Source: Selenomonadaceae bacterium UBA2897 (GTDB lineage Bacteria > Bacillota > Negativicutes > Selenomonadales > Selenomonadaceae). From it: a stretch of 10,217 nt of DNA. A model generated the notes under the pieces. The model ran no database searches. It saw only the letters and a program-made list of their open reading frames with translations, and was not told the DNA's origin. This document shows, one piece after another, positions 6,367 to 10,217 of the stretch (positions are counted from its first letter, which is position 1; each line of letters begins with the position of its first letter). Both the position numbers and the translations under genes were made by a program. The DNA is taken from contig DEDT01000012.1 of assembly GCA_002350105.1 (NCBI GenBank), positions 1 to 10,217 on the forward strand, written 5' to 3'.

Positions 6367-7410
6367 TCAATCTGCGTGTGCAGGGCTTTTCTCGGCGACC
6401 TCTTCCAAATCCAGTCCCGGCACAGCGTTGAGATAGAGGTCGCTGAAGCGGCCGGCCTGTGCTTGATAGTAGCCACGGCAGGCAATCATCGCGGCGTTAT
6501 CCGTGCAGAGAATCTTGCTGGGGTAGTGGAAGGTCACGTGCCGGCGCGCGGCTTCGGCACGCAGGCGCGCCTCGAGGCCGCTGTTCGCGGCAACGCCTCC
6601 CGCGAGCACAAGCGTGTCGCGTCCCGCTTCTTTGACCGCCTCGAAGGCCTTGCCCACGAGCACGTCGATGACCGCATGCTGGAAAGAAGCTGCAATGTCC
6701 GGCTTGTTGAGCTCGTGTCCCTTCATCTTCTCGCTGTTAATGTAGTTGAGCACGGCCGATTTCAAGCCGCTAAAGCTGAACTCATAGTTGCCCTTGCCCA
6801 CGAGCGCCTCGGGAAAATCGATACTCGGCTTCCCCTCTTTCGCCAGCGCGTCGATGCGCGGGCCGCCGGGATAGGGCAAGCCCATGACGCGGGCGATCTT
6901 GTCGAAAGCCTCGCCCGCCGCATCATCGCGCGTCTGACCCATGAGATGGAAGCTGTTGTAACCACGCACATCCACGAGCGCCGTATGGCCGCCCGAGACC
7001 ACGAGTGCCATGAAGGGCGGCTCCAGCGTAGGCTCCGAGAGGAAATTCGCAAAGATATGCCCCTCCAGATGGTTGACGCCGATGAGCTGCTTGTCCATAG
7101 CGAAGGCCAGTCCCTTGGCCGCCGAGACGCCCACGAGCAACGCGCCCACAAGCCCCGGCCCATAGGTCACGGCCACCTGGTCGATGTCCGCGAGTTGTAC
7201 ATCCGCCTGCCGCAGAGCCTCGTCGATGACCGGCATGATATTCACGATATGCTTGCGCGAGGCAATCTCCGGTACCACACCGCCGAATTTCTGATGCACG
7301 GGAATCTGGGTCGAGATCACATTGGAGAGAATCTCCCGCCCGCCGCGCAACACGGCCGCCGACGTCTCATCGCAGCTGGACTCGATGCCCAAAGTTAATT
7401 TTTCTCGCAC
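6367..7410 (-). CDS. tsaD: TsaD, tRNA N6-threonylcarbamoyladenosine transferase catalytic subunit
   Basis: TsaD transfers the threonylcarbamoyl group from threonylcarbamoyl-AMP to A37 of ANN-decoding tRNAs, working with TsaB and TsaE. The product is 347 aa from the preferred start, a normal length. Motifs in order are LGIESSCDETSAAVL near the N-terminus, KFGGVVPEIASRKH, the metal-binding NHLEGH (H114 and H118), the nucleotide-site VSGGHTALVDV, DDAAGEAFDKIARV, FSFSGLKSAVLNYI, LAGGVAANSGLEARL, and CTDNAAMIA with the third metal ligand Asp at about 304. The frame also opens at a GTG at 7419, but that lies only 1 nt from AAAGGA. The GTG at 7410 has it at 10 nt and is preferred. It is 52 nt after rimI with a hairpin in the gap (separate entry), and 49 nt before the TPR gene. 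Confidence 0.98.
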   Translation of the reverse strand: MREKLTLGIESSCDETSAAVLRGGREILSNVISTQIPVHQKFGGVVPEIASRKHIVNIMPVIDEALRQADVQLADIDQVAVTYGPGLVGALLVGVSAAKGLAFAMDKQLIGVNHLEGHIFANFLSEPTLEPPFMALVVSGGHTALVDVRGYNSFHLMGQTRDDAAGEAFDKIARVMGLPYPGGPRIDALAKEGKPSIDFPEALVGKGNYEFSFSGLKSAVLNYINSEKMKGHELNKPDIAASFQHAVIDVLVGKAFEAVKEAGRDTLVLAGGVAANSGLEARLRAEAARRHVTFHYPSKILCTDNAAMIACRGYYQAQAGRFSDLYLNAVPGLDLEEVAEKSPAHAD

Positions 7411-7420
7411 GCTATGCACA

Positions 7421-7426
7421 TCCTTT
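7421..7426 (-). promoter_or_regulatory. Ribosome binding site deciding the tsaD start
   Basis: AAAGGA on the minus strand lies 10 nt before the GTG at 7410 but only 1 nt before the in-frame GTG at 7419, favouring the shorter protein. Confidence 0.6.
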
Positions 7427-7435
7427 ATTTAAACC

Positions 7436-7463
7436 AAAACAACGGCAATCCGCCTGCCGTTGT
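7436..7463 (-). other. Terminator-like hairpin between rimI and tsaD
   Basis: On the minus strand CAACGGCA (7455-7462) pairs perfectly with TGCCGTTG (7440-7447) around a 7-nt loop; an A-T pair (7463/7439) can extend it. TTTT (7436-7439), GG and TTT follow. The stem overlaps the rimI stop codon and ends just before the tsaD ribosome binding site. It could be a partial terminator that sets the TsaD level, or an mRNA-processing or stability hairpin. The broken T tract argues against full termination. Confidence 0.55.
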
Positions 7464-7906
7464 CACAACTTCGTTCTCCACATAATGAGCGCATCCTCGC
7501 CATTATCCGTATAGTACCCTTTGCGCCGCCCCGCCTCTTGAAAACCAAAGTGATGATACAGCGCCAAGGCCGGCACATTCGAGGGACGAACTTCCAGCGT
7601 CATAGCTGTGCATCCGCGCTCCCTGGCCGACTCAATCAATGCAGCAAAGAGCTGTGTTCCTGCACCCTGACCCCGATATTCCGGTGCGACAGCCACATTC
7701 ATCACCTGCGCCTCATCCGCCGCAACCCAGAAGCCCGCATAGCCGACAAGCTGATCCCCAGCAAAGGCTAGCAAATAACAGGCAAACGGATTGGACGCCT
7801 CACGCCAAAACGACTCTCGCGACCACGGCGTCGGAAAACACGTTTGCTCCAGCGCAGCCACGCTATCTGCATCCTCCGGCTGCATTTCCCGAAAAGTCAG
7901 TTGCAC
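7463..7906 (-). CDS. rimI: RimI-type protein N-alpha-acetyltransferase (GNAT)
   Basis: This is a cytoplasmic GNAT enzyme that uses acetyl-CoA to acetylate protein N-termini; ribosomal protein S18 is the classical target. The 147-aa length is typical. The acetyl-CoA pyrophosphate loop is VAVAPEYRGQGAGTQLF (about 71-87, RGQGAG at 78-83). The family C-terminal signature follows: LEVRPSNVPALALYHHFGF, with E105 and Y117 at the positions expected for catalysis, then GRRKGYY and EDALIMW. The start is GTG at 7906, supported by a strong GGAGG at 7914-7918 seven nt away. It overlaps the 3' end of tsaB by 10 nt, implying translational coupling. rimI between tsaB and tsaD is a common Firmicutes arrangement. 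Substrate range cannot be read from the sequence. Confidence 0.95.
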   Translation of the reverse strand: MQLTFREMQPEDADSVAALEQTCFPTPWSRESFWREASNPFACYLLAFAGDQLVGYAGFWVAADEAQVMNVAVAPEYRGQGAGTQLFAALIESARERGCTAMTLEVRPSNVPALALYHHFGFQEAGRRKGYYTDNGEDALIMWRTKL

Positions 7907-8613
7907 CTTTTAGCCTCCGGATGACGTTTTTCCCACAGAACCTCCGCTTCGCTACGGCGGATATACCAGGGTTCAAGATCCATCACGTTATCCTGCTCCC
8001 CCGCGGCAAGACGCTGCAGCCCGATCATAGCCACGTTGGCCGCGCGCGGCATGATCTGTTGCGCCGGAGCCACCTGTACGTTCGCGGGCAAAACCATACG
8101 ACCACGAATCTTTTTCGCAACGATGTCCCCTGTCAGAATCACTGCTCCTGCCATCTCACTGCAATCGGCAACAATATCCGCAAGGCTGGCAATATCCACG
8201 GACTGCTCGCGAATCAGCCTCCCCTGTTCCCAGCGAAACACCTCGCGGTAAGCATTGCCCTTTTGCGCATCGAGCAAGCTCACAATCTTCACCCCCGGCA
8301 CAGGGAAATGTGCCGCGAGCGCCGCCAGCGTCGATACCCCCACAAGAGGCTTGTTTAGCACATAGGCCATGGCTTTGGCCGCCGCGAGACCGATGCGCAG
8401 GCCCGTAAAGGAGCCCGGCCCGATGCTCACGGCGATGCCGTCGAGCTCTGCCTTTTTGACGCCCGCCATCTGCAGCACCTGCTCGATATGGGGCATCAGG
8501 GTCTCCGAATGCGTGAGCCGCGCCTGCATCGTGAGCTCTGCCGCCAGCTTCTCCTCTGAAGCCACGGCTACGCTGCTGACCTGCGTCGCGGTATCAATCG
8601 CCAAGATAGACAA
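7897..8613 (-). CDS. tsaB: TsaB, scaffold subunit of the t6A synthesis complex
   Basis: TsaB is an inactive TsaD paralogue (ASKHA fold) that dimerises with TsaD and is needed for t6A formation. The 238-aa product begins ILAIDTATQVSSVAVA, then has HSETLMPHIEQVL. The hallmark GPGSFTGLRIGLAAAKAMA (65-83) is followed by PLVGVSTLAALAAH and an SLLDAQKGNAYREVF segment. The metal-binding His pair of TsaD is absent, as usual for TsaB. The start is TTG at 8613, with AAAGGAG at 8624-8630 ten nt upstream; no in-frame ATG gives a better N-terminus. It overlaps tsaE by 20 nt and rimI by 10 nt, so the genes are very probably translated from one mRNA. Confidence 0.96.
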   Translation of the reverse strand: MSILAIDTATQVSSVAVASEEKLAAELTMQARLTHSETLMPHIEQVLQMAGVKKAELDGIAVSIGPGSFTGLRIGLAAAKAMAYVLNKPLVGVSTLAALAAHFPVPGVKIVSLLDAQKGNAYREVFRWEQGRLIREQSVDIASLADIVADCSEMAGAVILTGDIVAKKIRGRMVLPANVQVAPAQQIMPRAANVAMIGLQRLAAGEQDNVMDLEPWYIRRSEAEVLWEKRHPEAKRCN

Positions 8614-9076
8614 TTTCGGACAACTCCTTTACAAAAGCCTGATACGCCTCGCCTACGCTGCTGAAGGTGATGGTGCGCAACGTCTCCTCCCCCTCGCCGC
8701 GCGAAATGCAGATACGCACGTAATCCTCAGGCAGGGAATCGGGGAACTTGTCGGCCCACTCGATGAGCACGATGCCCTCGGGCTCATCGGTATATTCATA
8801 GAAGCCAATTTCCTCGAGCTCCTGTTCGGACTCCAAGCGATAGAGGTCGAAATGGTAAATGGGGCAGATGCCCTCATAGATGTTCATGAGATTAAACGTC
8901 GGACTCGTGACTTCCCCTTCCACGCCCAGCGTACGCGCAAAGCTTTGGACAAACAGCGTCTTGCCCGCACCGAGATCCCCCTCCAGGCAGATCACGGTAC
9001 CCTCGTGGACTCTTTGACCCACAAGCTCCGCCAAAGCTGCGGTTTCCTCCGGGGAATGCGTCAAACATGTAAACAT
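8594..9076 (-). CDS. tsaE: TsaE, ATPase of the t6A synthesis complex
   Basis: TsaE is a small P-loop ATPase that binds the TsaB-TsaD dimer and enables repeated turnover in t6A biosynthesis. The 160-aa length is normal. The Walker A motif is GDLGAGKT (33-40), followed by the family blocks VTSPTFNLMNIYEG (56-69), HFDLYRLE (75-82) and the VLIEWADKF region (103-111) with its conserved Glu-Trp. The start is ATG at 9076. Its nearest purine-rich site, AGGAG in GATATAGGAGAG, is about 15 nt away, which is long but still the best option. It is the first gene of the minus-strand operon and lies about 40 nt from the predicted promoter start. It faces the rubrerythrin gene divergently. Confidence 0.97.
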   Translation of the reverse strand: MFTCLTHSPEETAALAELVGQRVHEGTVICLEGDLGAGKTLFVQSFARTLGVEGEVTSPTFNLMNIYEGICPIYHFDLYRLESEQELEEIGFYEYTDEPEGIVLIEWADKFPDSLPEDYVRICISRGEGEETLRTITFSSVGEAYQAFVKELSEIVYLGD

Positions 9077-9121
9077 CTTCTGCTATCAGCTCTCCTATAT
9101 CAAATAAAACATTCAGGTCGT

Positions 9122-9150
9122 ATTATACTCCATGCTACGTTTTCTGTAAA
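9122..9150 (-). promoter_or_regulatory. Promoter of the tsaE-tsaB-rimI-tsaD operon
   Basis: On the minus strand there is a -35 TTTACA (9145-9150, 5 of 6 consensus), a 17-nt spacer (9128-9144) and a perfect -10 TATAAT (9122-9127). The expected start is near 9115, leaving a leader of about 40 nt before the tsaE ATG. No further strong promoter or clean terminator is seen until 4337, so this may drive all seven genes. Confidence 0.85.
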
Positions 9151-9205
9151 TCTTCTTTGCCGTTCTCCGCCTCTCCATTATCAATAGTTATTCTCCGTTA
9201 ATAAT

Positions 9206-9219
9206 TATTTTGCAAAATA
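9206..9219. promoter_or_regulatory. 14-bp perfect palindrome, candidate operator
   Basis: TATTTTGCAAAATA is a perfect palindrome. Its centre contains TTGCAA (9210-9215), which is placed 18 nt before the TATAAT at 9234-9239, so a protein bound here would cover that -35. It does not match the PerR or Fur 7-1-7 boxes. The regulator is unknown and the function is inferred from position and symmetry. Confidence 0.45.
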
Positions 9220-9239
9220 TGTATAAAACTGAGTATAAT
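9210..9239 (+). promoter_or_regulatory. Candidate upstream promoter P1 of rubrerythrin
   Basis: -35 TTGCAA (4 of 6 consensus, 9210-9215), an 18-nt spacer and -10 TATAAT (9234-9239). A second TATAAT follows at 9244-9249. It would give a leader of about 170 nt. The -35 lies inside the 14-bp palindrome. Confidence 0.45.
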
Positions 9240-9293
9240 GTTGTATAATGGCAATTTGAAGATTTAAATGCTGATAATCATCAAAAATGGTGG

Positions 9294-9322
9294 TTTCTCT
9301 CTTGCTCTATCTGTCGTATAAT
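9294..9322 (+). promoter_or_regulatory. Candidate proximal promoter P2 of rubrerythrin
   Basis: A perfect -10 TATAAT (9317-9322) with only a poor -35 at 17-nt spacing (TTTCTC, 9294-9299). Such a promoter may need an activator. A start near 9329 would put the 9336-9360 hairpin within about 7 nt of the mRNA 5' end. Confidence 0.5.
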
Positions 9323-9335
9323 AAAGCCATACCGA

Positions 9336-9360
9336 TTGCGAGGCGAACAAAGGCTCGCAA
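9336..9360 (+). other. Stem-loop in the rubrerythrin 5' leader
   Basis: TTGCGAG (9336-9342) pairs perfectly with CTCGCAA (9354-9360) around an 11-nt loop. No T tract follows, so it is not a terminator. It lies about 40 nt before the ribosome binding site. A 5'-terminal hairpin of this kind can protect an mRNA from decay; that role is inferred. Confidence 0.5.
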
Positions 9361-9414
9361 GAGGAAACAAGATTATGTATATTCGTATGTGTTATATTAT
9401 AGGAGGGTTTTGAC

Positions 9415-9960
9415 ATGAAAAAATTTGTTTGCACGGTTTGCGGCTATGTCTATGAGGGCGACCAGGCTCCGGCAGAGTGCCCGATCTGCCATGCACCGGC
9501 TTCCAAATTCGTAGAGCAGTCCGGTGAGATGACATTCGCTGATGAGCACCATGTCGGCACAGCCAAAGACGTCGACCCACGCATCCTCGAGGGCCTGCGC
9601 CAGAACTTTACGGGCGAGTGCTCCGAAGTAGGCATGTATCTGGCCATGAGCCGTCAGGCAGATCGCGAAGGCTATCCTGAGATTGCCGAGGCCTTCAAGC
9701 GCTATGCCTTCGAGGAAGCTGAGCATGCAGCGAAATTCGCCGAGCTCCTCGGCGAGGTTCTCACGAACAGCACGAAGAAGAACCTCACGATGCGCATCGA
9801 TGCCGAGCATGGCGCTTGCGCAGGCAAGAAGGAGCTCGCTACGCTCGCCAAGAAGCTCAACCTTGATGCCGTTCATGACACTGTGCATGAAATGTGCAAA
9901 GACGAGGCGCGCCATGGCCGTGGCTTCAAGGGGCTCTTCGACCGCTACTTTGGCGAGTAA
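9415..9960 (+). CDS. rbr: Reverse rubrerythrin (N-terminal rubredoxin plus diiron ferritin-like domain)
   Basis: This is a cytoplasmic non-haem iron protein of anaerobes that reduces hydrogen peroxide, and in some relatives oxygen, with electrons passed through its rubredoxin site. The 181-aa product has the domains in reversed order. A rubredoxin-like FeS4 site comes first: C6-x-x-C9 (CTVCGYVYEGD) and C22-x-x-C25 (CPICHAP). A four-helix ferritin-like domain follows from about 55. Diiron ligands visible are E68 (FTGE), E101-x-x-H104 (FEEAEHA), E131 (DAEHGA) and E164-x-x-H167 (DEARHG). This matches reverse rubrerythrins of clostridia, where PerR control is known; no clear PerR box is visible here. 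The ATG at 9415 has a strong AGGAGGG at 9401-9407. It is transcribed alone, divergent from tsaE, with its own terminator. Confidence 0.95.
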   Translation: MKKFVCTVCGYVYEGDQAPAECPICHAPASKFVEQSGEMTFADEHHVGTAKDVDPRILEGLRQNFTGECSEVGMYLAMSRQADREGYPEIAEAFKRYAFEEAEHAAKFAELLGEVLTNSTKKNLTMRIDAEHGACAGKKELATLAKKLNLDAVHDTVHEMCKDEARHGRGFKGLFDRYFGE

Positions 9961-10001
9961 TTCCTGCGAGGAATTGCCGGTATATAATTTATGATAGAAA
10001 G

Positions 10002-10042
10002 AACAGCGTCCAGGCTCACGTTCGAGCCCGAACGCTGTTTTT
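10002..10042 (+). terminator. Intrinsic terminator after rubrerythrin
   Basis: The outer stem AACAGCGT (10002-10009) pairs with ACGCTGTT (10032-10039). The inner stem GGCTC (10013-10017) pairs with GAGCC (10024-10028) across a small internal loop. The run of T residues at 10038-10042 follows. It starts about 40 nt past the rubrerythrin stop codon. Confidence 0.85.
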
Positions 10043-10133
10043 CATAATAGAAAAAACATATGCTTCCTGTTTCATATATAATTTATGCAGACAGCAGGAA
10101 AATCCCCATTCGTATCTAATATCATAAATAGGA

Positions 10134-10163
10134 TTGGAAGTTTCCCGCTTGTTATCGTAAAAT
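10134..10163 (+). promoter_or_regulatory. Candidate promoter of the gene at the right edge
   Basis: -35 TTGGAA (4 of 6, 10134-10139), an 18-nt spacer and -10 TAAAAT (10158-10163), about 40 nt before the ATG at 10203. The match is moderate only. Confidence 0.4.
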
Positions 10164-10202
10164 AAAATGCGAAATACATCGAGAATAAAGGAGTGTTTAC
10201 GT

Positions 10203-10217
10203 ATGCAACATGCAAAA
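10203..10217 (+). CDS. Start of a further gene, cut by the window edge
   Basis: An ATG at 10203 is preceded by a strong AAAGGAG (10187-10193) with 9-nt spacing and opens a frame MQHAK that runs off the window. The ribosome binding site, the upstream terminator and a candidate promoter make a real gene likely. Five codons say nothing about its function. Confidence 0.65.

Larger units (their letters stand above)
9077..9414. other. Divergent intergenic control region, tsaE / rubrerythrin
   Basis: This 338-nt stretch is A+T-rich and holds control signals for both flanking operons, listed separately: the tsaE promoter (9122-9150), a 14-bp palindrome (9206-9219), two candidate plus-strand promoters and a leader stem-loop (9336-9360). 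It also contains further small palindromes, AATAATTATT (9200-9209), ATTTAAAT (9262-9269) and TGATAATCA (9272-9280). A weakly supported 43-codon open frame, 9287-9418, overlaps the rubrerythrin ATG. No RNA gene is recognisable. Confidence 0.7.

Noticed and set aside
6318..6485. N-terminal extension of the TPR protein to 6485
   Set aside because: It would overlap tsaD in another frame and bury the export signal; a ribosome binding site lies at 6330-6335 instead.
6364..7398. 344-codon plus-strand frame opposite tsaD
   Set aside because: Antisense shadow of tsaD caused by G+C-rich third positions; the product has no family features.
9181..9330. PerR or Fur box upstream of rubrerythrin
   Set aside because: TGATAATCATCAAA (9272-9285) has one good half-site, but the second half matches only 4 of 7; GTATAAT copies are direct, not inverted. 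Not strong enough to call.
10064..10100. Inverted repeat TTCCTG / CAGGAA as a minus-strand terminator
   Set aside because: Only 6 bp with a 25-nt loop, T tract not adjacent, and no minus-strand gene upstream of it.
1..10217. CRISPR array, insertion sequence, attachment site, tRNA or rRNA
   Set aside because: No regularly spaced repeats, transposase or integrase frames, terminal repeats or tRNA/rRNA signatures were seen on either strand.

Overview
The window looks like a chromosomal core region of a Gram-negative-walled anaerobic Firmicute, most likely Negativicutes (Selenomonadaceae, in the Selenomonas/Mitsuokella range). This is inferred from several things together: HrcA/CIRCE control of groESL, a GroEL with a Gly-Gly-Met tail, a PdtaS-type kinase with an ANTAR regulator, a reverse rubrerythrin, G+C-rich genes and strong AGGAGG-type ribosome binding sites. 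I cannot prove a genus by eye.

Layout. Nearly everything lies on the minus strand, in three transcription units. (1) 56-2121: groES-groEL behind a consensus promoter with a perfect CIRCE operator. (2) 2131-4318: a two-component pair, a sensor kinase followed 13 nt later by an ANTAR response regulator, closed by a hairpin terminator at 2143-2187. (3) 9150-4337: promoter TTTACA-N17-TATAAT, then tsaE-tsaB-rimI-tsaD (tsaE/tsaB and tsaB/rimI overlap), then a secreted or lipidated TPR protein, a VOC/glyoxalase-fold protein and the fluoride channel crcB, ending at a clean intrinsic terminator. Divergent from tsaE on the plus strand is a reverse rubrerythrin (9415-9960) with its own terminator. The first five codons of another plus-strand gene sit at the right edge.

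How it works together. TsaB, TsaD and TsaE are the bacterial machinery for the t6A modification of ANN-decoding tRNAs, and RimI acetylates protein N-termini. groESL close to this cluster resembles the neighbourhood known from Bacillus (ydiB-ydiE near groESL). The kinase/ANTAR pair should act by RNA antitermination, but no target leader is evident here. Reverse rubrerythrin is an anaerobe peroxide/oxygen-defence enzyme, and CrcB exports fluoride, so the region mixes translation-quality and stress functions.

I found no mobile element, CRISPR array, tRNA or rRNA, and no clearly undescribed system. The most interesting items are the A+T-rich TPR gene inside an otherwise G+C-rich operon, a 14-bp perfect palindrome lying over a candidate -35 upstream of the rubrerythrin gene, a stem-loop at the predicted 5' end of that mRNA, and a terminator-like hairpin between rimI and tsaD. 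Five genes start with TTG or GTG, so several starts were chosen from ribosome binding sites.
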